From Gerris lacustris (lineage: Eukaryota; Arthropoda; Insecta; Hemiptera; Gerridae): a stretch of DNA of 64,000 nt. Positions within the stretch are counted from its first letter, which is position 1; every line of letters starts with the position of its first letter. Of this stretch, positions 34,236-45,596 are shown in pieces. Under the pieces are notes generated by a model, which was given only the letters and a program-made list of their open reading frames with translations, was not told where the DNA came from and made no database searches. Position numbers and translations under genes: made by a program. The stretch spans positions 63,063,633 to 63,127,632 of the forward strand of contig OX578280.1 of NCBI GenBank assembly GCA_951217055.1. The letters run 5' to 3'.

Positions 34236-34822
34236 TTTCTCATGTAAAGCGAAAGTATTGTGATGGCGCGAAAAAATCGATTTTGAGATTTTGATGGATT
34301 TACACGTTTTGAGGTCCCCTGAGTCCAAAAAAGTTTTTTTTTTAAAGTTTTTGTCTGCTTGTCGTCTGTGCAGACGCCTGGAGCCTAAACTACTTGGCCG
34401 ATTTTGACGAAATTTGGCACACATGTTCAAAAAAATCATACCCCGAGGCGAAATCGAGAAATTATTTCTAGTTCCGAATTTAGGGGCGCTCCCCCCAAAA
34501 ACTCTGAAAAAACATGCAATTTTTTTTTTTGAAAACGGTTCCGACGATTTTGATTAAAAAATTTTAAAATGTAGTCCATTTAAATACGAATCTAACGATA
34601 TAAGCCGTAGTTCCTGAGAAAATAGCTTAAAACGCGGACGAAAAGATCCCGGGTTCGATTCCCCGCTCAGGAGAAGTTATTTTTATGATAAATTTTGATG
34701 AAATTTTCAATAATAATTAAATGTACATACGAATACTAATAAAGGAAAACACGGACTAAGTAATTATGAACTCGTGTATGAGAAAGTTTGTCTGAGTTGT
34801 CTCGGACCGATTTTTTCACTTA
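34236..34822 (+). repeat. Interspersed repeat family A, reference copy
   Basis: The fullest copy in the window, about 587 bp. Starts TTTCTCATGTAAAGCGAAAG, continues with TTTTGAGGTCCCCTGAGTCC, GACGAAATTTGGCACACATG and GAAAACGGTTCCGACGATTT, then the tail GCGGACG..GATCCCGGGTTCGATTCCCC and GTTATTTTTATG. It ends GTTTGTCTGAGTTGTCTCGG. The GCGGAC plus GGGTTCGATTCCCC part looks like a tRNA T-arm with Pol III box B. No ORF. Confidence 0.85.
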
Positions 34823-35231
34823 TGTTGTACCATTCATTTGTTGTATTTATTACAATACGTTCACCAAGGAGTTAATTTGAATTTATTTAACCATATTTAT
34901 TGAAACATTAAGCTGTGGGCCACAGCTTGTGGCCTTGCGTTTTATTATATTATAGTAAGCTGGAAGCTTTCACAGAAAAACCTTTTTATTTAAATTTTTT
35001 AATATAGTGGTAGTGTTAGATTGTCTAAAGACCTTTCTTTCACTTAAAAGATCTATAGGGGTACTTGAATCTTAAGTAGCCCTGCGATAACAAAGAAGTT
35101 TTTTAAGGGTCTTATCAAAGTCCCAATTAATTAACTTGTTTACTTACTCGAGATAAAACTCTTTGTCTAAACTTGTCTACATTAAAGCCTCTCGCGTTAA
35201 ACTTATTATTCTTAATTTTAGTTGTGTTTTT

Positions 35232-35470
35232 ACTTTCTCATATAATTAGTATATGTAGAGAGAAAGTATGGGGTTAAAAATTCAATTTTGAGATTTTGAT
35301 GTATTTACATGTTTTGAGGTCTCCTGTGCCCAAAAAAGTGGTTTTTTAAAAATGTCTTTCTGTATTCTGCGCAGATAAGTGGATCCTAAATTACTGGGCC
35401 GATTTTTATAAAATTTGACATGATCAGAAAAATTATAGCCATAAGTTCAAAGTATGATGTATTTGTTTAT
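35232..35470 (+). repeat. Interspersed repeat family A, truncated copy
   Basis: Starts at GAGAGAAAGTATGGGGTTAA and keeps TTGAGATTTTGATGTATTTA and GAGGTCTCCTGTGCCC. It stops soon after the 'gggccgatttttataaaattt' block, followed by a family C head fragment at 35475-35520. Confidence 0.7.
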
Positions 35471-35856
35471 TTATAGCTTCCCTAGCCTTACCCAAGGTAA
35501 CAGAAGTATTGTAATTATCAATGCTGGGTACTTAAACATGGCCAAGCCTCCTAGAGCTTAAAAAAGCTTTTATATAATATATCTTTTTTATTCTTAAAAG
35601 TTGTATCTTGATTTCACCAAAAGATAGAAAAAAATAAATTCATGGTTTCATCTACAATCTACGAGCTCTTCTACTTTTTTCTTTTCTTTACTAGTTTACA
35701 AATAATTATTCACGGGTCATACGCCGAGTTTTGATGAGATCATCTTTAAAAGTTGAGGATAACAAAACAGAATACAACGTGAACAAGGCCAAACATTTAC
35801 AGTAGTCACAATTAGAATTGATTCGGAAAGTGTGGGAAAATCGAAGGGATAGCTAA

Positions 35857-36062
35857 TAAGAGCTAAATATTTGGCTAGGAACCCATTGAGAGCTAAATAT
35901 TTGGCTAGGAAGCCAATGAGAGCTAAATATTTGGCTAGGAAGCCAATGAGAGCTAAATATTTGGCTAGGAAGCCAATGAGAGCTAAATATTTGGTTAGGA
36001 AGCCATTGAGAGCTAAATATTTGGCTAGGAAGCCAAATATTTAGCTTGGAAACCAAAGAGAG
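35857..36062. repeat. 30-bp tandem array
   Basis: About seven direct copies of CTAAATATTTGGCTAGGAAG plus CCAATGAGAG with almost no divergence. There are no spacers. One unit-derived minus-strand frame is spurious. Confidence 0.95.
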
Positions 36063-36084
36063 CTAAAGATTTTGAAGTCTAGAA

Positions 36085-36565
36085 CAGGGGTTTCCAACCT
36101 TTTTTAATCAAGGGCCACATTGTTAACATTCAAAGGGAAGGCGGGCCGGGGGCCGGTCATGTAACGGGGGGGGGGGGGGGGGGGTCCATCCCCAGAAAAT
36201 ATTAGAATTTTTACCCTCATAAAACACGTTTTTATGCTTCCTAGAAGGTCAATTTTCCGTTTTGGTTTTAGCTGAAACACCATGTTAATAAATTTTTTTT
36301 TCTGTTACTAGCCTAGTTTTACTTTATCTGTCTCCGCCTCAACCAGACTTCTTTAGGCACTCGCCATAGTATCATTGGCTGCAACTGCTTTACTTATTTC
36401 AAGACGACCCATTCTCCAATGTTGCTGGGCAAAATCAGCTGGGCTGTTCGGCATTAGGGAATTTATATATTTTAGATTCTCTGAATGCTTTTAAATTCTT
36501 CGTTTTTATGGCAACACGGCGGGCCTCATAAAATCGGCTCGTGGGCAGTAGGTTGGGCACCCCTG
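36085..36565. mobile_element. hAT-type MITE with 8-bp target duplication
   Basis: TIRs CAGGGGTTTCCAACC and GGTTGGGCACCCCTG. Perfect 8-bp duplications GTCTAGAA at 36077-36084 and 36566-36573. It has the 'aatcaagggccacattg' and 'cgggcctcat' boxes common in hAT MITEs, and a 19-base G run at 36166-36184. 481 bp, no transposase. It sits in a sequence next to the 30-bp array that is itself palindromic (AGCTAAAGATTTTGAAGTC / GATGTGAAAATCTCAAGCT). Confidence 0.9.
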
Positions 36566-36812
36566 GTCTAGAATGTCAGATGTGAAAATCTCAAGCTATC
36601 ATTGGCTCTTCCCTCCATTTTTTCGATTTTTCCCATGGTGCCAGAATCAATTCTAATAGTAAGACTACTGTTGGAACTAATTTATTGTCGAATGTTTGGG
36701 TACTGTGGATGGCGCGTTTCCAATAATTCGCTAACTGTTCCGCAAATGTGCGTTTGGTCGAGGCTGAACAATCACTTAAACTTTTAAAGTCACTCGATAA
36801 TCATCAGATTAT

Positions 36813-36847
36813 CTGAAGAAGGCTGCATTAGAACATCTGAAACGTGT
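36813..36847 (+). ncRNA. Hammerhead-like relic
   Basis: CTGAAGA is followed by AGGCTGC and then GAAACGTGT, the end blocks of a hammerhead with ACGT stem III. Stem II pairing is mostly lost, so this is a decayed copy at best. Confidence 0.3.
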
Positions 36848-37052
36848 AAAATTGTTTGAAATATAATTCATTTTGTAAAAAGACGGTATTTTGTTATTGA
36901 ACTCCACCTCTTTTATGATGATTCGCCTATCACACATTGCAGAAATACACAGTAGAGGATTTTAGCAATCAAATTTAAAACAATTTGTTGTTGTCAATAT
37001 GTATTATTTATTTTTTCTTAACAATTAATAAGTTATTTATTTATGTGTTTAG

Positions 37053-37209
37053 GTGTGGATGTTACGGCTAACCAAGATGAAATCAGCGACCATGAAACAT
37101 TCCAATTGGAATTCGACTCTAATACCAAGAGATGGTACCTAAGAACAATGCAGGACAAGTACTGGACTCTGGAAACTGGAGGTGGAATTCAGGCTGCTGG
37201 AGACTCAAG
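37053..37209 (+). CDS. sn: Fascin (singed) coding exon, third beta-trefoil
   Basis: Fascin bundles parallel actin filaments in filopodia, bristles and nurse-cell cables. It is built of four beta-trefoil domains. This 157-bp exon starts after a TTTATGTGTTTAG acceptor with two bases completing a glycine codon and ends AG|GT. It encodes GVDVTANQDEISDHETFQLE and then the KYWTLETGGGIQA block, the repeated 'Y-W-x-L' strand pattern of a trefoil, closely like insect singed. The phase requires one base from an upstream exon that I could not find in the window. The intron after it is 7.4 kb and holds satellite arrays. Identification as fascin is firm; the gene name follows Drosophila usage. Confidence 0.97.
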
Positions 37210-37850
37210 GTATTCTATCATTTACATTTTCTTTCTTCTTCAGTAGAAAGCAATTATGTTAGTTATATAAAACTTAATAAGACCCAGACTAAACATTGTC
37301 AGGCCATGAGTATATATTTTTTTTAATTATTATACATGGGTAAAGTTGTTGACGGATGGAGGTATGGTCATTAGTGAGAAACATGTCACTGTATAGGGAC
37401 AAAGATAATGGATGTCTCTTCGAATCATACTTAGGTATGTGAGATAGGAGTGCCTGTAGGGGGGTTTGATGGCGTAACTTGCGCCATCAGAACTATTTTT
37501 TGGGGGCGGGGACCCAATTTAGGAGTATTTTTCAGAGATTGGGGAGGGATTTATTAAATTTTTCAAGTGACAGGATTTTTTTTTTTGGGGGGGGGGGGGC
37601 GTCCTTGATATGAGAGAGTAGTACCTTGACTTACATAAACCTCGAAATTTAAAGCAAATAATTGTTTCACAAAGTAAGGGAAACAATAAATTAGACTATT
37701 GCCCTAAGGCTGTGGTCTCATTGCATTTTTTCACGCTAATTGTGTAAATTTTATTACATTTTTGTTTTATAAAGGATATATGTGTTTGAAGCAAATTGAT
37801 ATGAATATTTAAAATAAAACTCTACCAAAAATGCATCATATAGGAACCAC
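37210..37850 (+). other. Start of fascin intron (37210-44586), non-repetitive part
   Basis: GT donor at 37210. The sequence is AT-rich with G runs near 37590-37600. No feature seen before the satellite. Confidence 0.6.
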
Positions 37851-37854
37851 GTCT

Positions 37855-38972
37855 GTAATGTTATAACTAGTTTGAACTAAAAAAAACTTAACCTTATAGG
37901 ATGCACCTCTTACCAATATTATAACTATAACTAGTTTCAACTAGAATAAACTTAACCTTATAGGAAGCACCTCTTACCAATATTATAACTAGTTTCAACT
38001 AAAACAAACTTAACCTTATAGGAAGCACCTCTTACCAATATTATAACTAGTTTCAACTAGAATAAACTTAACCTTATAGGAAGCACCTCTTACCAATATT
38101 ATAACTAGTTTCAACTAAAACAAACTTAACCTTATTGGAAGCACCTCTTACCAATATTATAACTAGTTTCAACTAAAACAAACTTAACCTTAAAGGATGC
38201 ACCTCTTACCAATATTATAACTAGTTTCAACTAGAATAAACTTAACCTTATAGGAAGCACCTCTTACCAATATTATAACTAGTTTCAACTAAAACAAACT
38301 TAACCTTATAGGAAGCACCTCTTACCAATATTATAACTAGTTTCAACTAGAATAAACTTAACCTTATAGGAAGCACCTCTTACCAATATTATAACTAGTT
38401 TCAACTAAAACAAACTTAACCTTATAGGAAGCACCTCTTACCAATATTATAACTAGTTTCAACTAGAATAAACTTAACCTTATAGGAAGCACCTCTTACC
38501 AATATTATAACTAGTTTCAACTAGAACCTTATAGGAAGCACCTCTTACCAATATTATAACTAGTTTCAACTAGAACCTTATAGGAAGCACCTCTTACCAA
38601 TATTATAACTAGTTTCTAGTAAAACCTTATAGGAAGCACCTCTTACCAATATTATAACTAGTTTCAACTAGAACCTTATAGGAAGCACCTCTTACCAATA
38701 TTATAACTAGTTTCAACTAGAACCTTATAGGAAGCACCTCTTACCAATATTATAACTAGTTTCAACTAGAACCTTATAGGAAGCACCTCTTACCAATATT
38801 ATAACTAGTTTCTAGTAAAACCTTATAGGAAGCACCTCTTACCAATATTATAACTAGTTTCAACTAGAACCTTATAGGAAGCACTTCTTACCGATAATAT
38901 AACTAGTTTCAACTAGAACAAACTAGAACCTTATAGGAAGCACCTCTTACCAATATTATAACTAGTTTGAAC
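37855..38972 (+). repeat. 58/49-bp satellite in fascin intron
   Basis: About 20 tandem units of ACCTTATAGGAAGCACCTCT + TACCAATATTATAACTAGTT + TCAACTAGA. The first half has 58-bp units ending AATAAACTTA or AACAAACTTA, which largely alternate and so form 116-bp dimers. From about 38520 the units shorten to 49 bp by loss of that tail. Divergence is very low, implying recent expansion. Confidence 0.95.
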
Positions 38973-39581
38973 TAAAAGATAAAGCATCTAAGATAAAAAG
39001 CTATAAATGACAATTTTTTTTTGAAAAAATAAAATTCAATTTATATGATAATTGTTTGTTTGATTTTTACTTCCACGTTATTATTTTTAGTTTAGAAGGT
39101 TTATTACACGATTTTCTCTTTCTCCTCCCTTCGTTGGTTTTTTCCCAAGGAAAAGAAATCAATAGATGGAGTGATTGTAAAATGAGATAGGTTTGCCTCT
39201 TATCTGATGGTTGGGAAAGAACCAGGAGCTTAAGGGCCCTCAGTACTTGAGTGGCGCAGAGGGCCTCTTGCTACAATAATTGGGAAATTCAATATTGATT
39301 TCTAAGTTTCTCCCACTTACTCTACTCTATTACAGTAAAACGCCTATTCCTAAGTTTCCCTACCATTTCAGTAAAGTTTTCAATTATTAAAGAGAAAAAA
39401 AGCGAAGTTTTTTTCTGTTAGATCTATTGATACAAAGTGTAGCTTTTTCCTCAAACAAAAATCCTTTTTGTTTTACTTTTATTTATCTTAAAAGATGTAA
39501 TCATATACCCACTAGACATATATCTATAAAAAAAAATCTATTCTTATAATCATAATACAAAAGGATAAAAGATAAAGATTT

Positions 39582-39728
39582 ATTACTTAAGTTTTAAGAT
39601 ATGTTTACTTAAGTTTTAAGATATGTTTACTTAAGTTTTAAGATATGTTTACTTAAGTTTTAAGATATGTTTACTTAAGTTTTAAGATATGTTTACTTAA
39701 GTTTTAAGATATGTTTACTTAAGTTTTT
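39582..39728 (+). repeat. 22-bp tandem array in fascin intron
   Basis: Six to seven identical copies of TTACTTAAGTTTTAAGATAT plus GT. Confidence 0.95.
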
Positions 39729-40544
39729 ATGGAAAAATTGAGAATAAACAATCCGTACTCGACTATGCTGATCCCATAGAATTGTAGTTTATTTTTTAGT
39801 TGTTGTTAAATTTAATTTGTTATTTATTTTATTTATATAAAATAATAGTTTTTCTTATTCAGCAATAAAAATAAATTAACTTAAAGAAATAAGGTTTTAT
39901 TATGTAAAATAAAAAAAATTTTAAAAGGGGGAAAGAGGAAATAAGAGGGAAGTTGTGATAACATCAGCTGAAATTTGAAGCATAATTTGTTACATAATTT
40001 TATTTTATATATTTCTAAATTTATGTTGACATCTTCCAAATTAGTTCTTTTTTTTATTATATTTCCCTTAAAATTTTGTCATTATACTATAAAGCATTAC
40101 ATGAATGTAATGATTTTTTTTTTACTTGGTTATTATTTTTTTAATCTTTCCCAAGTTTTATTACGTCAAGGGAACAAGGGAATGGTTGTGTTAACTTCTT
40201 AAGCGGATAAAATAAATTAATAAATTATTCCTCTTTTAATTTTAGGGTCTGCAGGTAAAACCGAGAACCTTTATAATTTCCTGCTTTTGGTCTGTCTTTC
40301 TGTCCTTAATGTACCTGATTTCCAAAAGTATCCAATAAAATATTTGAAACGTTGCAGATAATCAGTAATAACCCGAATACAGGAAGAATGTAGGAAAACA
40401 AAAAAAAATATCCCTTACAAATAAAGGATTGTACATTTGTCTTAAGAACCCTTTGTGTGTACTAAAAGCACGCACTTAGCAACTTATCTAAATAATAATA
40501 TAGTATAAATATTAAGTGCTATTTTCTTACTTAAGCACCCCCCT

Positions 40545-40745
40545 AAATCCCTTTGTCTTAGTAGTTATTTAGACAAAGGAACATATACAGAGTAGTAAAA
40601 ATATTCCTTCGTCTAAATTACTATTAAGACTAGGGAATATTTAGTCCAACATACCTTGGGACATAGGAATGTCACACTTGTGTATATAAATGTCACAATA
40701 TCCCTTGGTCTAATTAACTATTAAGACAAAGGAATATTAAATATA
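40545..40745. repeat. Palindromic 'gacaaagg' repeat, family B interior
   Basis: ATCCCTTTGTCTTAGTAGTT, GACAAAGGAACATA, TTTAGTCCAACATACCTTGG, GGTCTAATTAACTATTAAGA and GACAAAGGAATATTA are arranged as inverted blocks as at 2463-2760. Confidence 0.6.
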
Positions 40746-41219
40746 CGCTAAGAAAACTGTAGAACTCATTGTATATATTTTATGAGGATTTTTTTGTTAA
40801 TGAATATTGTAGGTGTAGGTGTGAATGAAACGACATGTCGTAAATTGTTATATTCACAGCTACAATATCCATAAACACGAAAATCATCTTATAATAATAT
40901 AAATTATTTGAATCTCTACATTTAGATTGACATTAATTCTAAGAAAGTTAACACACTTGCATCGGTCTATTTTAAAATATATTGTGATGGCAGTGGCAGG
41001 CCTCACAATAGATATTAGATTAATTTTATTTAACCCCTTAATTTTATTTGTTACTTGTTACAAACAAATACGTTATATTTTTAGTTAGCAAATATTAATT
41101 TTTCTAATAAACTTTAATTGAGTTTCTCAGACAACATAACAAAAAAAACAGCAATAAAAATTTATATTTTTAATTGAACGTTTGAGATGGAGAAACAATT
41201 ATGTTTTTTCTAACGCTTC

Positions 41220-41865
41220 CACCAAGATGGTTACTTAAGTAAACCATCCTGACCTTCCCATGAATATTATGAATGTCCTTTCACTTAATTATTGTCTATA
41301 GATAACATAGAGGGTTAAGTAATTGTAGCAGTAATGGGAAGGAAATTCCATGCAATTAGACCTACCAGTTGGGCCTTTCTGTTAACACTTTGTCAATCTC
41401 ACTCACTTTAGTTAGTTACATCATCCTGATGTCCTAATAAATCTTAGGATTCCACCTGAGTACCTGAGGGCTAGTAGATAAATAGGATTAAATTATAGTA
41501 ACATTAAATGAAATGGGCAGGCAAAAGCAATTAGGCCTACCAGTTTACTAACCCTTTGTGAACCTCACTTATCTGTAGGCTAAGTAAATCTTCCTGACCT
41601 TTCACTGAATATTCACTTGAGTTGTCAATAGATTACCGGGATCAAGTTATAATCAATAGATTACTGGCATCAAGTCATTCTACATTAGTTCTGGGAAGGC
41701 AATTAGGCTTACGAGTTTACTTACCTCTCAGCTAAGTAAATCTTCCAGATCTTCCTCTAAATGATAAGCTTTTAACTTGAGTTGTCTTTTGATCTCAGGG
41801 ATGAGGTAATAGTAGCTGCAATGAAAAGGCAATGCCAATCAATTAGGCCTTCCAGTTAACTAACC
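41220..41865 (+). repeat. Diverged precursor repeats to the 102-bp array
   Basis: Loose repeats of 'cagttaactaacc..tgtgaacctcacttat..aatcttcctgacct' every 120-190 bp grade into the regular array that follows. Confidence 0.55.
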
Positions 41866-42290
41866 TCATGTAAACCTCACTTAAATAATCTTCCTGACCT
41901 TCCAATGAATGTTAGGATGTCCATCCACTCAAGTGTTAGTAAAGCCTCTTCTTTCAGCAAGCTAACCTCGCGTAAACCTTACTCAAATAATCTTCCTGAC
42001 CTTCTAATGAATGTTAAGATATCCATTCACTCAAGTGTTAGTAAAGCCTCTTCTTTCAGCATACTAACCTCGTGTAAACCTTACTCAAATAATCTTCTTG
42101 GCCTTCCAATGAATGTTAAGATATCCATTCACTCAAGTGTTAGTAAAGCCTCTTCTTTCAGCATGCTAACCTTATGTAAACCTTATTCAAATAATCTTCT
42201 TGACCTTCCAATGGATGATAAGATGTCACTCCACTCAAGTGGTAGTAAAGCCTCTTTTTTCAGCAAGCTAACCTCATGTAAACCTCCATG
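41866..42290 (+). repeat. 102-bp tandem array in fascin intron
   Basis: Four units of CTCATGTAAACCTCACTTAA + ATAATCTTCCTGACCTTCCA + ATGAATGTTAAGATATCCAT + TCACTCAAGTGTTAGTAAAG + CCTCTTCTTTCAGCA. Because 102 is divisible by three the frame stays open for 128 codons as a 34-residue repeat. I treat that as a repeat artefact. Confidence 0.9.
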
Positions 42291-42299
42291 ATTTGATTC

Positions 42300-43560
42300 A
42301 AGCATTTTGATACCGTTATTCTTAATGAATAAAACTAAGTATAAATGACCTTTCTCAACCATTATATTATTATATTATGACAGTGACTGGTTTTAATCTT
42401 TCTAATTGGTCTTATTAATCTCTCTCATATGATATATAATACAAGGAAGATCAAATGCTCTGATTTTTTAATCTCTATTAGTTTACTCCATTTATTTATT
42501 TCAGGTAACATGATTAAAAAAAAAATATATATAAAATATAATGAGTGTAATAAAACAAAAACAGTAACATTTTACTAATATAAATATAATGTTAAATAAA
42601 ATGTTTAATTATATTAAAACAAATGGCTTTGAAACTCAAAAAGAAAAAAATGCAAAAAGAGAAAAACTGAAAGAGTATATAAAAATAAATATTCTAAAGG
42701 AAGCTCAAAATAATATAATTTTTAAAAGAAATGTAACACTGAATTTAATTTAATTAAACAATTTCTTTTGATTTTTTTAAAAAATGGAAAATTCAACATT
42801 GTCTTTTTAAAATGAGATTTTACTGCCAAGCTTTCATTGTGCATTTTTATAAAGAATGTCTCAAGTTTATTTCTGGATTTTTTTGTGCAATATGTTTTGA
42901 ATTAAAGAAATTGGAATTAGAAAGGCAGAAACTTACCCTGAGATATATGTTACATCATTGTGTTGTGTTCAATCTGTTGCCTCGAATCCTTTTTATAATA
43001 ATATAATTTCTAATTCAACCCTTCCTTTTTAAAAATACTCTTTTGGATTTTTCTGTTTTCCTTTTTTGTTCTTTTTACATCTATTAAATACTTTTTTTAT
43101 GTATATATTTTTTATTATTTTTATGTTGTGTTGGATTTTTTTTAATTTTTAATTTGCATGTTGTTGTTATTTAGATTTTAATTTAACTCTGAATTGGCTT
43201 TTTTATCAATTTAAATTATGGTAGGGATTATTTCTTTGTTTTAATGTTAATTCATTTTATGTATAAAAAAAAGTTTTTTTTTTTTTGTTTTAAGTGTTGT
43301 TTCATTTTATAATTAATACTTAAATAAATTTACTTTAATATCCGGGCTAATAAATCAAGTGTTTTAGATTAAAAAAAATTACTTATTCAACATTATTAAT
43401 GTTATGTGTTCTAAACTTACAATAAACACAACATTTAAGTGAGTTATAAATTAACTAATTACTATTGAGAATACAAAGTATAGATATAACAACACTGTTG
43501 ATGAAAGAATACAATAGGTTAACTAACTAGCAAGAAGGTTACAAGTAAAAGGAACTGGTT
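42300..43560. other. AT-rich intron sequence, nothing recognised
   Basis: Long A and T runs, low complexity, no paired ends. Confidence 0.55.
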
Positions 43561-43574
43561 ATAAACTAATGGTG

Positions 43575-44130
43575 CACAAACCTCAGAGCAAGGAAGGGGT
43601 AGGGGGAACAATTTGATTTGAAAAGTGGTTCATTATGCTACCCTCCTATACTAAACCTCCCAAGCGAGCTCAATCCAAACTAAAGTGATCACGTGGTCAC
43701 AGGTCCTTGTCTTATTGGTCTATTCCTTGTCCTTCCGTCCCCACAGATGCTTGACAACAAATCCTTATCAGTAGCATTTAGTTGATACCCCACTCAAAGA
43801 AGATTGCTATTGGTTATCTATAGGAACTGTTACACGTTTATTAACAATGTTACTGCCTTTAGATAATTAATATGGTTAACAACAATCATTAAAGTATATA
43901 TTTATAAAGAAAACTGTATTAAAAATAAAAATATTAAATGTCGTAAGAAAATATCACTTATTCTTATCAGGTGATATCAGATAAATTTCGAGTTTTTATC
44001 GAGATATCGATACTGTTTCACTAAACTGCCGCTTGGGAGGTTTAGTATTGGGGTGTAGCATAATGAACCACTTTTTGAGACCCAGATAATATAGTATTGT
44101 TCCCTCTACCCCTTCCTTGCTCTGAGCCAA
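43575..44130. mobile_element. Inverted-repeat element in fascin intron
   Basis: Arms of about 105 bp (43575-43682 and 44025-44130) are inverted: CTCAGAGCAAGGAAGGGGTA, AAAGTGGTTCATTATGCTAC and ACTAAACCTCCCAAGCG all recur on the other strand. The spacer is about 340 bp, with no ORF of note. Confidence 0.7.
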
Positions 44131-44586
44131 AAACGCTTTGATTACAAATCTTTCCAACAAACTTAAATGTCTTATCAAACTGAGAAAAACTAAAACAGTA
44201 AAAATGGTGGCATCATAGTCTATAAAGTCGAGTCTTATCTCTGGCAGCTCAGATTATCCAACCTATGTGAGATTAAAAGTTAAAATTGAAGTCACTAGGC
44301 TATTACTAAAGCCCCTAGGATATTTTTAATTGTGTCAGAGTCAGCACTAATCTTGACCCTACTTTAAATGCCTTTAACGCCTCAAATTCTAAAAGGCTAT
44401 CTTAAATTAAAAGTTGCTTGCATATCACAATTGAATCAAATTATGTCTTAATTATTTAAGTTAAATGAAGAATTACCTCATTTTCTTCATACTATTTTAG
44501 TAGTACCAAAATAATAATTTAATTTTTTCTTTATATTAGCAACTTTAATTTTGCTTTTATTGATAATATTAACTTTATTTGTTCAG

Positions 44587-44748
44587 GTCTTCAAACGGGC
44601 TGTTTGAGCTGGTCTGGCAAGGAGATGGTTCAGTTAGTTTCCGTGCTAACAACGGCAAGTTTTTGGCTACCAAGAGATCTGGTCACCTGTACGCCAATGC
44701 TGACTCTATCGACGACTCTTCTAAATACTATTTCTACCTCATCAACAG
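44587..44748 (+). CDS. sn: Fascin (singed) coding exon, end of third trefoil
   Basis: 162 bp between TTTGTTCAG|G and CAACAG|GTAAAT, phase 2 at both ends. Encodes SSNGLFELVWQGDGSVSFRA, then NNGKFLATKRSGHLYANADS and the YYFYLINR strand that links trefoils three and four. The NGKF-A-x-K-R-S-G-H-L segment is a hallmark of fascin and is almost invariant in insects. No frame damage. Confidence 0.97.
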
Positions 44749-45270
44749 GTAAATGATTTTTATTTGAAAATTTAAAATCAATTTGATTATGAAATATTGT
44801 GGAAAAGGTTATCAGCATTGAAAACTTCGTTAACAGAGGAAAAGAACGACTCTCCTTAAAATTTGACAGAAGAAAAATCAGGAACTTTTCCATTTGTCTT
44901 TTCCATTTGTCGCATGAATTGGAATTATATAAATGTTACTTCATAATTTCAATATTTTACACATTTTAGGAATCCCTCAACACTATTTATCTTCCAATTT
45001 GTTAAATAAACTAGTTTCAATTTTCGAATAGAGTCAATTTACATTATTCCTTTAGAATGACCTCTATAACACTCCCCTATCTAAATAAACTTCCCCGCTA
45101 TTTCTACCTGGCTCTTAATGAGTGCAACATGATTTGTCTTTACAAATGATTATTTTTCAAACCTTATTATTAAAAGAAGTTGAGAATCAGCTAAGGAGGA
45201 TATAACCTCCTGCTCTCAACCATCTCCTATCGTTCATATTGTTACTTTCATCTGAGCTACATGCACCACC

Positions 45271-45305
45271 CTGAAGATGCTTCTAGGCAAGAGGCAAAAT
45301 GTCGT
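45271..45305 (+). ncRNA. Hammerhead-like relic, unit 1
   Basis: CTGAAGA, one T, stem GCTTC-TAGGCAA-GAGGC, then AAAA where GAAA is required, and ATGTC. The G-to-A change at the first base of GAAA would be expected to abolish cleavage. Confidence 0.35.
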
Positions 45306-45446
45306 AAAACATAATCCTCTATGACATGATCATCACCTGGAAGACCTAGAACTCGATAATATCACTTACCCCTATTGGAATTAACTAGCTCTCAACAATC
45401 TCCTATCGTCCACATTGTTACTCTCTTCAAAGCAACATGCACCTTC

Positions 45447-45481
45447 CTGAAGATTTTTCTAGACAAGAGGCAAAATGTCGT
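45447..45481 (+). ncRNA. Hammerhead-like relic, unit 2
   Basis: As unit 1, with stem II further eroded (TTTTCTAGACAAGAGGC). AAAATGTCG is kept. Confidence 0.3.
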
Positions 45482-45596
45482 TAACAACATCCGCTATGAC
45501 ATGATTATCATCGGAAGACCTAGAACTTGATAATATCCCTTATTCTAAATTTTCACATTAAAGTAATTTTGGGTGGGTAACTATGTAAATGAGTGC

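Larger units (their letters stand above)
45213..45545 (+). repeat. Tandem duplication (about 170 bp x 2) with hammerhead-like cores
   Basis: CTCTCAACCATCTCCTATCG through GGAAGACCTAGAACTCGATA recurs from about 45388 as CTCTCAACAATCTCCTATCG through GGAAGACCTAGAACTTGATA. Each unit has CTGAAGA, an 18-base hairpin with GAGGC, then AAAATGTCGT. This may be a tandem pair of Penelope terminal repeats or a retrozyme-like dimer. Confidence 0.75.

Noticed and set aside
35857..36062. CRISPR-like array
   Set aside because: Repeats are contiguous with no unique spacers, and the genome is eukaryotic. The same applies to the 58-bp, 22-bp and 18-bp arrays.
41905..42291. 128-codon ORF with 34-residue repeats
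   Set aside because: Produced by a 102-bp tandem array inside a fascin intron. Units differ as much at coding as at silent positions by eye.
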